Shown here: positions 1-9,460 of the stretch, in pieces | Layout of the letters: every line of letters starts with the position of its first letter | Numbering within the stretch: position 1 is the first letter of the stretch | Assembly: GCF_014534745.1 (NCBI RefSeq) | Contig: NZ_JACVVP010000023.1 | Coordinates: 49,021 to 113,020, forward strand | Reading direction: 5' to 3' | Source of the DNA: Flammeovirga sp. EKP202 | GTDB lineage: Bacteria > Bacteroidota > Bacteroidia > Cytophagales > Flammeovirgaceae | DNA: 64,000 bases | Program-made: the position numbers and the translations under genes | The notes under the pieces: generated by a model | Database searches by the model: none | Told to the model about the DNA's origin: nothing | Seen by the model: the letters and a program-made list of their open reading frames with translations, nothing else

Positions 1-815
1 TCAAAAACTATATTTTCTTGCATGAAGTCAATTCCTTCTCCCAAAGAAAATTGGTCTACGGTTGCTTGGTAAGTTACCTTAGGTTTTCCATCTCCATAGA
101 GACCTGCACTTGTAGTACCATACCCTTTTTTTATAGGAGTATCACTCATTTTCTTCATTTTGTCCTCTGCTAAACATATTGTTCCTCCAAAACCAGAATC
201 GATTGTTGTATTTAATATTTTATGCCCATTCAAGTAGGTGAAGATAGAAGGAACTCCACCAAAACCTTCAAAAAACTTAATAGAATGAAAACCTTCCAAC
301 GGCTTTTCTAAGCTTGCTAGATCATTTGCTACAACAATTTCTTTTTTCTCATAATCAATATACCAAGTAGCATGTCGAAATAAGTTACTTCCCAACAACC
401 CATCCGCATCAAGACATTTGATTGTAGATATAGTGTTTAGGTCCATTACCATTGCCCCCACATCTGAGAACACTGCATCACCAATTTCAATATTATTCAC
501 TTTGGTAAATTCCTGTTCTTTATAGCTATTGTTTACATCATAGATCTTACTCGTGGTAATCGTTTTAGCATCTAAAGATTTCATTATTTCTGAAGAAACA
601 ATACAACTTGGAGCTCCGGTATCAAAAATAAATTGGTAGGGTTTATCTTTAATTTTTGCTTGAATTATGATAATTCCCATTTTAGTTTCAAAAGGAATAA
701 TTGTTCGAAATTTTTCAGTGGCATGTCCAGAATTAATCACCGACATCAGTTTTCGATTACAAGCACAAAGGGATAGCAATAGACAGAAGAATAGAATTTT
801 CTTAAAATATAACAT
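1..815 (-). CDS. Retropepsin-like aspartyl protease lipoprotein (3' end beyond the window)
   Basis: Open frame from the ATG at 815 that runs off the left edge; about 271 codons are visible. The N-terminus is a hydrophobic signal ending in a Leu-Cys-Ala-Cys lipobox, so the mature protein probably starts at Cys19 and is membrane anchored. Two aspartyl-protease motifs are visible: Asp-Thr-Gly near residue 65 inside a typical hydrophobic-hydrophobic-DTG-Ala context, and Asp-Ser-Gly near residue 206. A Leu-Leu-Gly-Ser-Asn-Leu stretch near residue 135 is the usual flap-distal element of this family. This matches the bacterial aspartyl protease family with two retropepsin-like lobes (PF13650 type). 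Substrate is unknown. No operon partner is visible; the next gene on this strand has its own terminator. Confidence 0.75.
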   Translation of the reverse strand, partial: MLYFKKILFFCLLLSLCACNRKLMSVINSGHATEKFRTIIPFETKMGIIIIQAKIKDKPYQFIFDTGAPSCIVSSEIMKSLDAKTITTSKIYDVNNSYKEQEFTKVNNIEIGDAVFSDVGAMVMDLNTISTIKCLDADGLLGSNLFRHATWYIDYEKKEIVVANDLASLEKPLEGFHSIKFFEGFGGVPSIFTYLNGHKILNTTIDSGFGGTICLAEDKMKKMSDTPIKKGYGTTSAGLYGDGKPKVTYQATVDQFSLGEGIDFMQENIVF

Positions 816-900
816 AGTTAATAGTTTGTTTTCAACTATTAAACATGACACCAAACGTGAAGATTAGGTTGTAGAAAGAAGTGAAGCATTCAATTTCATC

Positions 901-948
901 AAAAAAAGAGTGATAAAAAAAGTAAACTACTACTTCTTTCATCACTCT
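901..948 (-). terminator. Terminator after the aldo/keto reductase
   Basis: Arms AGAGTGAT (907-914) and ATCACTCT (941-948) flank AT-rich sequence that also partly pairs. On the minus strand the stem is followed by a run of seven T (901-907). It lies 25 bp past the stop of the reductase gene. Confidence 0.7.
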
Positions 949-972
949 CTTTATTATTTTAATTAGATGGTA

Positions 973-1932
973 TTACCCTTTTCCCCAAAGAAATTCTAAA
1001 GTATAAGGACTTCCACCAGAAGTAAAAATAGAACCATCTACAAATCTGTACTTTTCATTAAGATCAGCAATTTCTCTTAAATCCCAAGGCGTTAATTTGA
1101 TTTCAGTCGAAGCTAAATTCTGACGTAATCTATCTTCATGTACTGATTTTGGAATCGCTACAGTTTCCCTACGGTTGGCCCACGCAAGCATTACCTGAGC
1201 AGGGCTTGCATCGTGCTTATCTCCTATTTCTTTTAGAAGGTCATTTTCTAATAAGATGGGCGGATTAGCTCCGTCTTCAAACGACAAACTATCTCTTGTT
1301 CCTAAAGGTGAATAAGCCGTTAGAATGATATCGTGTGCATCAGCATATTCCATCATTTTCCTTTGCTGATTGAGAGGGTGCATCTCAATTTGATTAATGA
1401 CAGGAGCTATTGTAGCATTGGTAAGTATTGTTTCTAGATTTTCAATACTAAAGTTAGATACCCCAATGGAATGTGTCTTCCCATCAGCAACCAATGTTTC
1501 CATTGCTTTCCAAGTTTCAAGAATCGGTGCTTCTCCTGCCGTCAGAAACTCCTCTCTTTTTTGGGTGAATTGAACCCCTGGCTTATAAGCGATGGGCCAA
1601 TGAATTAGGTAAAGGTCTAAATAATCTAATTTCAGATCCTGTAATGTCTTGTTTATGGCTTTGGGCACATCTTCTTTTAGATGGGCATCATTCCATAATT
1701 TTGAGGTAATAAAAAGGTCTTCACGTTTTACAATACCTTCGTCAATACATTCTTTTATGGCATCTCCTACTTCAGGTTCATTTCCATAAATTGCTGCACA
1801 ATCAATGTGTTTATACCCTATTTCAATTGCTTTTTTTACAGCTTTAAATACTTCTCCCGGCTCAGATTTCCATGTTCCCAATCCGATAGCAGGGATTTCT
1901 TTTCCATTATTTAATTTAAAGGTTTTGCTCAT
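973..1932 (-). CDS. Aldo/keto reductase
   Basis: 319 residues, the usual length for a single-domain (beta/alpha)8 aldo/keto reductase. The catalytic tetrad is complete: Asp44, Tyr49, Lys78 and His111, each in its standard context (His-Ile-Asp, Ala-Ile-Tyr-Gly-Asn-Glu, Thr-Ser-Lys-Leu-Trp, Ile-His-Trp-Pro). A C-terminal Ile-Pro-Lys-Ser motif about residue 264 is the NADP-phosphate binding element. It should be a cytosolic NADPH-dependent carbonyl/aldehyde reductase; the substrate cannot be read from sequence. It appears monocistronic, with its own terminator and a 315-bp upstream gap shared with the divergent ABC transporter genes. Confidence 0.9.
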   Translation of the reverse strand: MSKTFKLNNGKEIPAIGLGTWKSEPGEVFKAVKKAIEIGYKHIDCAAIYGNEPEVGDAIKECIDEGIVKREDLFITSKLWNDAHLKEDVPKAINKTLQDLKLDYLDLYLIHWPIAYKPGVQFTQKREEFLTAGEAPILETWKAMETLVADGKTHSIGVSNFSIENLETILTNATIAPVINQIEMHPLNQQRKMMEYADAHDIILTAYSPLGTRDSLSFEDGANPPILLENDLLKEIGDKHDASPAQVMLAWANRRETVAIPKSVHEDRLRQNLASTEIKLTPWDLREIADLNEKYRFVDGSIFTSGGSPYTLEFLWGKG

Positions 1933-2247
1933 GTGTAATATAGTTTTCCTAATAGTTTTTGCATTATTAATATACGACTGATTAAGTTGATAAAAAAGGA
2001 CTGTTTTTATTTTATCTCAATAAAAATTCAGAATAGGAAAGTAACTATTCAAGAAAAACTTCTTAGCTTTGAGTCCTGAGTATCTGTTACTAACATTATT
2101 CTTCACAAAAACTAAAAGGTCTAAACTAACAAGGAGCATTATTAAATCTCTCAAGTGTCAAATTATATTCATCATCTTTTACTTTCGAATAATAATCAAC
2201 AAATACTCATTATTTAATCTTTTTTTCATCTAATCCAACTCAAAAGA
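1933..2247. other. Divergent intergenic region
   Basis: This 315-bp AT-rich stretch must hold the promoters of the reductase (minus) and the ABC operon (plus). I see only a weak -7-like TACTTTCG near 2177-2184 on the plus strand (one mismatch to TAnnTTTG). No ORF or strong hairpin is apparent. Confidence 0.4.
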
Positions 2248-3132
2248 ATGGCTAGACTAAGCATATTAAATCTTACAAAAACCTACGATAATGGCGTAAA
2301 AGCTCTTAATAACATCAGTCTAGAAATAGAAAGCGGCATGTTTGGGTTATTAGGCCCAAACGGTGCAGGAAAATCGTCTTTGATGAGAACAATTGCCACG
2401 TTGCAAGTACCTGATCAAGGGAGTATTACGCTTAACGGCATTGATGCACTCAATGAACCTGAATCCTTAAGAAGAGTTTTGGGGTATTTACCTCAGGAAT
2501 TTGGGGTTTATCCTAAAATTTCAGCCGAAGAACTACTCAACCATATTGCTGTACTTAAAGGAATTTCAAAAGCTAAAGAAAGAAAAGAACTAGTCGGTTA
2601 CCTACTACAAAAAGTCAACCTCTACGAAAAAAGAAAAAAGGCTGTAAAAAGCTTCTCGGGAGGCATGAAACAACGAATAGGTATTGCTCAAGCTTTAATT
2701 GGCGATCCTAAACTGATCATTGTAGATGAGCCTACTGCTGGACTTGATCCTGGGGAAAGAAATCGATTTCATAATTTATTAGCCGATGTAGCTGAAAGCG
2801 TTATCGTCATTCTTTCTACTCATATTGTAGATGATGTAAAAGAACTTTGCTCTGATATGGCCATTATGAATGAAGGAGAAATCATGTACAAAGGTTCTCC
2901 ACAAAATGTATTGAGTGAGTTAGAGGGTTTGGTTTGGGAAAAAACAGTGGAACGTAACACTATAGAAACATACCAAGCACAGCATAAAGTTATCTCTAAT
3001 AAAATGAACTCTGGTAAGTCTGTAATCCATGTGCTTCATCATGAACAACCTGAAGAGGGTTTTATTCAAGTAAAACCTGATTTAGAAGATGTTTTCTTCG
3101 CTAAAACATCCGCTTCAATTATTGCAGACTAA
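2248..3132 (+). CDS. ABC transporter ATP-binding protein
   Basis: 294 residues with a complete nucleotide-binding domain: Walker A Gly-Pro-Asn-Gly-Ala-Gly-Lys-Ser at 36-43, Q-loop Gln83, signature Ser-Gly-Gly-Met at 137-140, Walker B ending Asp160-Glu161, and H-loop His192. The last ~80 residues are the C-terminal extension common in drug/antibiotic-type ABC-2 ATPases. It energises the permease encoded immediately downstream, whose probable ATG lies 13 bp after this stop codon, so the two are surely cotranscribed. It is a cytosolic subunit of an inner-membrane exporter-type complex; the cargo is unknown. Confidence 0.9.
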   Translation: MARLSILNLTKTYDNGVKALNNISLEIESGMFGLLGPNGAGKSSLMRTIATLQVPDQGSITLNGIDALNEPESLRRVLGYLPQEFGVYPKISAEELLNHIAVLKGISKAKERKELVGYLLQKVNLYEKRKKAVKSFSGGMKQRIGIAQALIGDPKLIIVDEPTAGLDPGERNRFHNLLADVAESVIVILSTHIVDDVKELCSDMAIMNEGEIMYKGSPQNVLSELEGLVWEKTVERNTIETYQAQHKVISNKMNSGKSVIHVLHHEQPEEGFIQVKPDLEDVFFAKTSASIIAD

Positions 3133-3145
3133 ACCCACTATCAAC

Positions 3146-6100
3146 ATGTTTAAAGAATTTTATGGTAGAGAAGTTAGGTCGGCACTTCAACAGCCCATGA
3201 TCTACGTTTTCTCTCTTTTATTAGGAATACTAGTTTTTGCAGCCGTATCGAGTGACAGTATTGTCATTGGCGGTACCATTGGTAATATACATAGAAACAG
3301 TCCGCATGTGATCATGCATATGGGCTTAATATTCTCATTATTAGGTCTTTTTATTGCTACTGCATTTTTTAATAATGCGGCATTAAGAGACTTCAATAAT
3401 AATTTTGATGATATACTGTTTACAACACCCATCAAGAAAAAAGATTACTTCTTAGGTCGATTTTGTGGTGCGTTTACATTAGCAATTTTACCATTTTTAG
3501 GAATATATATAGGTTTTATTCTTGCCACCTTTATTGCTCCTGCCATGGGTTGGGTCGACCCAGAAAAAATGGGACCTATCTCTTTTTCAGGTTTCTTTGC
3601 TAATTATTTTTTAGTGATCATACCTAATATTTTTATTTCTGGTGTAATCATCTTTTCTATTGCCTCTATTTCAAGATCTACGGCTGTCTCTTTTGCAGGT
3701 ACAATGCTCCTATTTATAGGTTACAGTATTGCTTTATCCTTAAGTTCAGACTTAGAAAATGAAGTTTTAGGTGCAATGGTGGATCCTTTTGGTTTGTCAG
3801 CCTTTGGGTTGGATAGTAAATATTTCACACCTCAAGAAAAAAATACACTGACACCAAGTTTCAATAGTTTTATTGTCTACAATAGAATTTTATGGATCAT
3901 TATCAGTTTTGTACTTTTAAAACTCTTTTATGGGTTTTTCTCTTTTGAAAAAAGGGGTAGCAAATTCAAAAAGAAAACAGAAAAGGCGGTTAAAAAGGAA
4001 AATGTCACTTTCCAAAAACCTATGACCTATAGTCATTTTTCGCAGTTTACCGACTTTGCTCAATGCTATAGTTTTACAAAGATTCATCTGAAAAATATCG
4101 TTAATAGTAATACATTCAAGATCTTATTGCTATTTAGTTTTGTACAGTTAGCTGCTATTTTGAAAGAGGGCTACGAATATATGGGGCTTCAATCATATCC
4201 GGTGACGTATATGGTAGTGGAGGATATTCAAAATAGTACGTTGATTTTCTTATTGATAATAATGGTCTATTATGCTGGTGATCTTCTTTGGGAAGATAGA
4301 GATCATCATCTCAATGAAGTGATTGATGCCAGTCCGCATAGCCCTTATATTTCTTTGTTTGCCAAGTATTTTGCAATCAATACTAGTATTTTTATCATTT
4401 ATGCTTGCCTATCAATAGTGGGTATACTTTACCAACTAGGGTCTGGATTTACTGCCATTGATATTGATGTTTATTGCCTTACATATATCCTGAACATCAT
4501 GCCAATGATTGCTACCTGGACAGCCGTATTAATGCTCATCCATATCCTAGTCGATCATAAATTTATTGGATTTGGAGTTTCTATTGTGATGCTTTTTGCA
4601 ATAGAACTAATGTTAAATGCTTTAGACATTTCTTCAAGAATGCTTGATATTGCAAGTGCTCCAAAAATTAAATTCTCGGATATTAGTGGATATGGTCCTT
4701 CAGTGATTTCGGCTATTTGGTTTAATGCATATTGGGTTCTCTTTGGTATCATTATGCTATTGGTGGGAGGTTTACTTTCTAGTAGAGGCACCACACATAG
4801 TTTACTGACTAGAATCAAGAGAATTCCTCAAAAAACGGATGCTAATTTTATCGGTGCTGTTGGAACGCTATTTATTGTTTGGGTGAGTATCGGAAGTTTT
4901 ATCTTCTACAATACTCAGATGATGAATACTTATAAAACAGAGGAAGAAACCGAACTGCTTCAAGTACAATACGAACAGAAATACAAGCAGTACGAAGACA
5001 TGACTGCCCCTAAAATTGTAGACATTGAATACAACGTAAATATATACCCTGAAGAAAGGAATATTTATACGGTTTCAAACCTAAAAGTAGTCAATGAAAA
5101 TAAAGAAAGTATTGATACTTTGATGTACTCTTACAATAATGAGTGGGAAATACAGTTTGAAATTCAAAATGCGATAGAAATTCTTGATGACAAAGAGTTA
5201 AGTGTTAAACAGTTTGTATTACAAAAACCATTACAATACAAAGACTCATTGGAAATTGTCATTCATGCTAATTATATCACAAAAGGGTTTAAGAACAGCG
5301 GAGAAGATATCATGATCTTAGAAAATGGTACATTCTTTAATAACCTTGTTTTCTTACCTTTCTTTGGATACAATTCCTCTGTAGAATTAAGTGATCGTTT
5401 CAAAAGAAAGGAACATAACCTGCCGCCAAGGAACCGTATGCCTTTACTCACAGAGCATTGTAGTAAAGCCTGTAATCATAACTATCTTTCTAGAGGACAA
5501 TCTGATTGGGTGAATTTTGAGACAACCATCTCAACATCTGCCGATCAAATGGCTATTGCTCCTGGTAATTTGGTCAAACAATGGACAAAAAATAATCGAA
5601 ATTTTTATTCCTATAAAATGGATCATAAGGCACTGAATTTTGTTTCCTTTAATTCAGGAAGATTTGAAGTGGCAAAGAGAAATTGGAAGGGTGTAAGCAT
5701 GGAAGTATACCATGATCAAAAACATGGCGTGAATGTAGATAAAATGCTCCTTGCTATAGAAAATTCATTAAAATATTATACTGAAAATTTCGGTCCTTAT
5801 TATTTGAAACAAGCACGTATCATCGAATTCCCAAGATATGCAACCTTTGCCCAAGCATTCCCTGGAACCATGCCTTATTCAGAAGCTTTTGGTTTTATTG
5901 TAGACTTGGAAAATGAGGAAAAGAATAATGTAGTTGATGCTGTCATTGCACACGAGATGGCACATCAATGGTGGGCTCATCAAGAAGTTAGTGCCAATGT
6001 GCAAGGTAGTACATTAATGACTGAAAGTTTAGCGGAATATTCTTCTCTGATGGTCATGAAAAAATCTTCGAATAATGATGATATCAAAATGAAAAACTTC

Positions 6101-6721
6101 TTGAAATATGATTATGATCGTTATTTAACAGGAAGAAGTTTTGAAAGAGAAAAGGAATTACCGTTAAAAGAAGTTGAAAATCAAAGTTACCTTCATTATG
6201 GAAAGGGAAGTGTAATTATGTACGCTCTTCAAGACTTTATAGGAGAAGACAGTGTCAATGCGGCTTTAAAAAGTTTCCTTGCTGAATACAGGTATAAGGC
6301 ACCTCCATACCCTACTTCCAATGACTTTTTGAGACATCTTCAACCTAAAATTCCGGATTCATTACAGTACCTTATCGGAGACTGGTTTGAAGATATTACG
6401 TTATATGATTATAGAATTAAGGAAGCCTCACTAAGTGAAATTAATGCTTCAACGTATGAAGTTTCATTACAAGTTGAAGCTAAAAAAATCAAATCTGATT
6501 CTATAGGTAATGAAGTCAATGTTCCAATAAAAGATTGGGTAGAAATTGGTTTTTATAAAGACCAAGATGAGAAAGAACTCTTCTATACGGAAAAGGTTTT
6601 TCTTCAAAATGAATCTCAAACCATTCAATTAAAATTACCTGAAAAGCCTGTAAAAGCAGCCATTGACCCTAAGAGGTTATATGTGGAAAGGGTAATTAAT
6701 GACAATAGCAAAAAATTCTAG
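3146..6721 (+). CDS. ABC-2 permease fused to an M1-family metallopeptidase domain
   Basis: 1191 residues from the ATG at 3146; a longer frame starting at 3089 would overlap the ATPase gene and adds nothing recognisable. Residues 1 to ~580 hold about a dozen hydrophobic segments of ABC-2 permease type in two blocks separated by a charged loop near 290-315. From ~620 onward the protein is soluble and M1-aminopeptidase-like: His-Glu-Met-Ala-His at 936-940, a Thr-Glu-Ser in place of the usual Asn-Glu-Gly ligand motif, and a downstream Tyr-Gly-Lys-Gly element. The usual exopeptidase Gly-x-Met-Glu-Asn motif reads Gly-Thr-Met-Pro-Tyr-Ser-Glu. HEXXH and the third ligand are separated by 19 residues rather than 18. 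Such fusions occur in Bacteroidota genomes. Inference: a peptide is transported and trimmed by one polypeptide, the peptidase facing the periplasm. Confidence 0.85.
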   Translation: MFKEFYGREVRSALQQPMIYVFSLLLGILVFAAVSSDSIVIGGTIGNIHRNSPHVIMHMGLIFSLLGLFIATAFFNNAALRDFNNNFDDILFTTPIKKKDYFLGRFCGAFTLAILPFLGIYIGFILATFIAPAMGWVDPEKMGPISFSGFFANYFLVIIPNIFISGVIIFSIASISRSTAVSFAGTMLLFIGYSIALSLSSDLENEVLGAMVDPFGLSAFGLDSKYFTPQEKNTLTPSFNSFIVYNRILWIIISFVLLKLFYGFFSFEKRGSKFKKKTEKAVKKENVTFQKPMTYSHFSQFTDFAQCYSFTKIHLKNIVNSNTFKILLLFSFVQLAAILKEGYEYMGLQSYPVTYMVVEDIQNSTLIFLLIIMVYYAGDLLWEDRDHHLNEVIDASPHSPYISLFAKYFAINTSIFIIYACLSIVGILYQLGSGFTAIDIDVYCLTYILNIMPMIATWTAVLMLIHILVDHKFIGFGVSIVMLFAIELMLNALDISSRMLDIASAPKIKFSDISGYGPSVISAIWFNAYWVLFGIIMLLVGGLLSSRGTTHSLLTRIKRIPQKTDANFIGAVGTLFIVWVSIGSFIFYNTQMMNTYKTEEETELLQVQYEQKYKQYEDMTAPKIVDIEYNVNIYPEERNIYTVSNLKVVNENKESIDTLMYSYNNEWEIQFEIQNAIEILDDKELSVKQFVLQKPLQYKDSLEIVIHANYITKGFKNSGEDIMILENGTFFNNLVFLPFFGYNSSVELSDRFKRKEHNLPPRNRMPLLTEHCSKACNHNYLSRGQSDWVNFETTISTSADQMAIAPGNLVKQWTKNNRNFYSYKMDHKALNFVSFNSGRFEVAKRNWKGVSMEVYHDQKHGVNVDKMLLAIENSLKYYTENFGPYYLKQARIIEFPRYATFAQAFPGTMPYSEAFGFIVDLENEEKNNVVDAVIAHEMAHQWWAHQEVSANVQGSTLMTESLAEYSSLMVMKKSSNNDDIKMKNFLKYDYDRYLTGRSFEREKELPLKEVENQSYLHYGKGSVIMYALQDFIGEDSVNAALKSFLAEYRYKAPPYPTSNDFLRHLQPKIPDSLQYLIGDWFEDITLYDYRIKEASLSEINASTYEVSLQVEAKKIKSDSIGNEVNVPIKDWVEIGFYKDQDEKELFYTEKVFLQNESQTIQLKLPEKPVKAAIDPKRLYVERVINDNSKKF

Positions 6722-6735
6722 AATGTAGGAAAATG

Positions 6736-6787
6736 AAAGGGATAGAAATGTTTGTGCCACGGAACACTTCACATTTCTATCCTTTTT
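6736..6787 (+). terminator. Terminator of the ABC/M1 operon
   Basis: Arms GGATAGAAATGT (6740-6751) and ACATTTCTATCC (6771-6782) form a perfect 12-bp stem followed by five T, 19 bp after the stop. Confidence 0.8.
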
Positions 6788-6942
6788 CTTTTACTATCAC
6801 CCAAAACTCTAGTTCTAGTACTAAGAGAAGAACTATTTGGATTAAGACAAAATGAGCAATTTAAAATAGGTTGAAAAGTATTTGTTTTCTTTATTTTGAA
6901 ACGTCCTACGATAAAAGTTTCATTATAAAGTTCTCTATTCAA

Positions 6943-7524
6943 ATGAAGTACCTAACCCTATGTCTACCATTTCTCTTTATTACTTCTATTTCTTTTGCTC
7001 AGGAAATCTCTTCGACAGATAAAAAAGTCCATAAAAGAGAGGAAGCACATGGTGAACTTAAACATCACAGAATAGCCTTGCTTTGGGGGCATAGTTATGT
7101 TCCTAAGGGGTTTAACAATAATAATAGCACTAAAACATTAATCATCCCCACCATTGGTTTTGAATACGAATATTGGTTCTCACATCGTTTTGCGATTGGA
7201 TTATCCAATGATTTAGAACTGCAAAATTATGTCATTGAAACAAGGGAAGGGGATGAACTTGAAAGAGAGTATGTATACATTGGAGCATTAATGGGATTTG
7301 TAGAGTTTGCCCACCTTTGGGTTTTTGGTATTGGTCCCGGAATAGAGATGGAAAAGAATAAAAATTTTGGAGTGCTCAAAATGTCTATTGAGAGAGAGTT
7401 TCCTATTGTAGGAAAAGGCGGATGGGATGTTACGCCTATGCTGAGTTATGAAATAAAATTTAGAGGAGAAGAAAAAGTTTATGACGCTATTACTTTTGGG
7501 TTTGCAATAGGAAAAAGGTTTTAA
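6943..7524 (+). CDS. Predicted outer-membrane beta-barrel protein, unknown function
   Basis: 193 residues from the ATG at 6943. An upstream in-frame start at 6871 is possible, but only the 6943 start places a clean signal peptide at the N-terminus (hydrophobic run ending Ser-Phe-Ala-Gln). The mature part is rich in aromatic residues and Gly, alternates hydrophobic and polar residues, and ends in Gly-Lys-Arg-Phe; a terminal Phe is typical of outer-membrane barrels. A His/Lys/Glu-rich segment follows the signal (residues ~24-45). No specific family is recognised. It is flanked by its own terminators, so it looks monocistronic. Confidence 0.65.
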   Translation: MKYLTLCLPFLFITSISFAQEISSTDKKVHKREEAHGELKHHRIALLWGHSYVPKGFNNNNSTKTLIIPTIGFEYEYWFSHRFAIGLSNDLELQNYVIETREGDELEREYVYIGALMGFVEFAHLWVFGIGPGIEMEKNKNFGVLKMSIEREFPIVGKGGWDVTPMLSYEIKFRGEEKVYDAITFGFAIGKRF

Positions 7525-7546
7525 TAAACCTTCTCACCCTATAAAT

Positions 7547-7590
7547 ACAAGCGTCATTTTGGATATATTCCAAAATGACGCTTGTGTTTT
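7547..7590. terminator. Bidirectional terminator between convergent genes
   Basis: Perfect 17-bp arms (7547-7563 and 7569-7585) around a 5-base loop TATAT. It sits between the convergent barrel gene (plus) and porin gene (minus) and is followed by GTTTT on the plus strand. Confidence 0.8.
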
Positions 7591-7625
7591 AAATAATTCC
7601 TACTCATTAGAAAAGAAACTGTTGT

Positions 7626-8921
7626 CTAGAAATTGACTTGCATTTGTAATCTTAAAAGATTACCTGCTTGGTCATTTATAGGATTCTGAGAATCAACGTA
7701 CGTTCTATCGGCAATTACATACATTGCTACAAATTCAAACGCTCTATTAGGTTGCCACTCTACACCAATTTCTAAATCGTTTACTCTATAACTACGAGCA
7801 TCTAACTCAAACTTCTTTCCACCATGGTAAGTGATATACCTTGTGAATGGGAAAAATGTGTGATGCTTGTAATTAAACTTACCATAAAGCATAGCATACC
7901 CCCCATGTAAGTTTTGTTCTTTCACTAAATTCGCTTCCGGGTCATATTCTGGTCCAATACCGTAATTGTATTCTGCTTGAAAACCGATGGGCTGTGGATA
8001 CCAAACAAAAGTACCTCCTACCCTTCTATCGTTAAAATTATGACCTGCTGCGTATATAATTTCTTTTTCTCCATTGTTATCAATTTCTGCTTGCAAACCT
8101 TGAGAAGTGGTTGGTAAAACATATTTACCAGCATATCCGTGAACAGATAACTCCATAATTTGATTATTAGCAAATTGGAAAGGCCAAGACACTCTACCCA
8201 CTGCATGTAAATTATCGTTTTTATCAGGAGTATTAATTCCTTGACCATTGAATACACCTAGTGCAAAAGTACCATAGTTACCACTATGTTTTAGGTTTTT
8301 ATCTTTCATGTATTCATAAATCTTTCTCACTTTTTGTGGAGTATGATATAAAACAGCCATTAAATCACGCTCATTGGGTAAAGCGGAGTTGATAGGATCT
8401 GAACGGTCTAAAGGAATACGGAACTGAGACGATTGCATATTTTCATATCCAAAAGGCACCTTGCTTTGCCCCACTCTAAGCCATGTCGATTTATGGTGAT
8501 CAAAATATAAGTCCATGTAGGCATCTCGCAGTGTTGGAGTACCTGCAAAATCCGCTTGCATATAAACATAAACGTTGTCTAATAACCAACCGCTTACTTT
8601 CAAACGTACTCGTCTTAGAGATATTCCCTTGTCTGCTCCCCAGTTTTTATCCATCTGAGGTACTGACAAATCAGGGTTTGTCTCAAAAAGTCCGTTATAT
8701 CTCGCTTGGATATAACCACTTACTTTTATTCTGTCTGTCCAATCTTTGGGTAAAGACTGTTGAATAAGTCCTTCACCATCTTGGTCAGGATTGAATAAAG
8801 AATCAATTTTTACTTCCTCATTTCTAAATGAATCTTGTGCAAATGATAAAGAGGCTGTTGTAACTATAAAAAGAAAAGACATCGTGAATCTTTTCCATGA
8901 AATTGTAAGTAACTGTTCCAT
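7626..8921 (-). CDS. OprO/OprP-type (phosphate-selective family) porin
   Basis: 431 residues from the ATG at 8921. The frame can be extended to 8993, but the ATG at 8921 gives a proper signal peptide ending Ser-Leu-Ser-Phe-Ala-Gln. Features of the porin O/P family are visible: an early Gly-Tyr-Ile-Gln-Ala-Arg-Tyr strand, an Arg-Arg-Val-Arg-Leu-Lys strand, a Gly-Gln-x-Lys-Val-Pro-Phe-Gly-Tyr segment, and a C-terminal Gln-Val-Asn-Phe ending in Phe as outer-membrane barrels do. The family name reflects the Pseudomonas phosphate porins; actual selectivity here is not shown. The long AT-rich upstream region contains TTAACA-type direct repeats (see 9320-9347). Confidence 0.8.
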   Translation of the reverse strand: MEQLLTISWKRFTMSFLFIVTTASLSFAQDSFRNEEVKIDSLFNPDQDGEGLIQQSLPKDWTDRIKVSGYIQARYNGLFETNPDLSVPQMDKNWGADKGISLRRVRLKVSGWLLDNVYVYMQADFAGTPTLRDAYMDLYFDHHKSTWLRVGQSKVPFGYENMQSSQFRIPLDRSDPINSALPNERDLMAVLYHTPQKVRKIYEYMKDKNLKHSGNYGTFALGVFNGQGINTPDKNDNLHAVGRVSWPFQFANNQIMELSVHGYAGKYVLPTTSQGLQAEIDNNGEKEIIYAAGHNFNDRRVGGTFVWYPQPIGFQAEYNYGIGPEYDPEANLVKEQNLHGGYAMLYGKFNYKHHTFFPFTRYITYHGGKKFELDARSYRVNDLEIGVEWQPNRAFEFVAMYVIADRTYVDSQNPINDQAGNLLRLQMQVNF

Positions 8922-9319
8922 TAATATATTTCGATAATGTGTTTGCGGTTGCAATGTTAAACCGAAATATTTTACATCCCCACTAAAAATCAATAATTAA
9001 TATTGAGTTAACATTGAATACATTTTAAGGAAATAAAAATGAATATTTATGTACTTAATGTTGCTGTGTATTAGATTTAAAGAATAATAAAATGCACAAA
9101 ATCAATAATCACAAAATCTCAACAAGCTATATATCAGCAAAAAACGTATTAATAACATTTAAACAGAAAAACCTTAATATTTAAATTTTAACTTTAAAGT
9201 TATTTACAATTCACTATATATACATTTAAAGCGCGTTAATGTTAACTATATATTAACAACGTTAAAATTAGAGGTGTAAAATCACTTTATATTGATTTAT
9301 TATTACAAAATATATTTAC

Positions 9320-9347
9320 TTAACACATTATTAACATTTAAATAACA
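9320..9347. repeat. Three TTAACA-like direct repeats at 11-bp spacing
   Basis: TTAACA at 9320-9325 and 9331-9336, then ATAACA at 9342-9347, each separated by 5 bp. The geometry resembles PhoB/PhoP-class operator boxes (in Bacillus, TTAACA-type repeats with about 5-bp spacers). The nearest start on this side is the porin, about 400 bp away, and AT-rich sequence makes chance matches likely. Confidence 0.35.
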
Positions 9348-9441
9348 TAACGAAACTTAATACCCTAACAACAATCTTTAAAACTCAAAAACAAACTAAA
9401 TAATTCATTTACAAATCATTATATATGAAGTTCCCATCAAT

Positions 9442-9460
9442 TATCAATTGACAATTGATA
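9442..9460. repeat. 19-bp palindrome
   Basis: TATCAATTG, one central A, then CAATTGATA: perfect 9-bp arms. No gene end is near enough for it to be a terminator and there is no T run. It could be a protein-binding site or an intergenic low-complexity repeat. Confidence 0.4.

Noticed and set aside
3089..3145. Longer N-terminus for the permease-peptidase fusion
   Set aside because: It would overlap the ATPase gene by 44 bp and adds 19 residues unlike a permease start; the ATG at 3146 is preferable.
5860..6060. Inactive M1 domain because the usual exopeptidase motif is missing
   Set aside because: The zinc-binding His-Glu-Met-Ala-His and a later Glu are intact, so activity is likely; only specificity is in doubt.
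9442..9460. Attachment site or replication element
   Set aside because: A single short AT-rich palindrome with no integrase, DnaA boxes or dnaA/gyr genes nearby.
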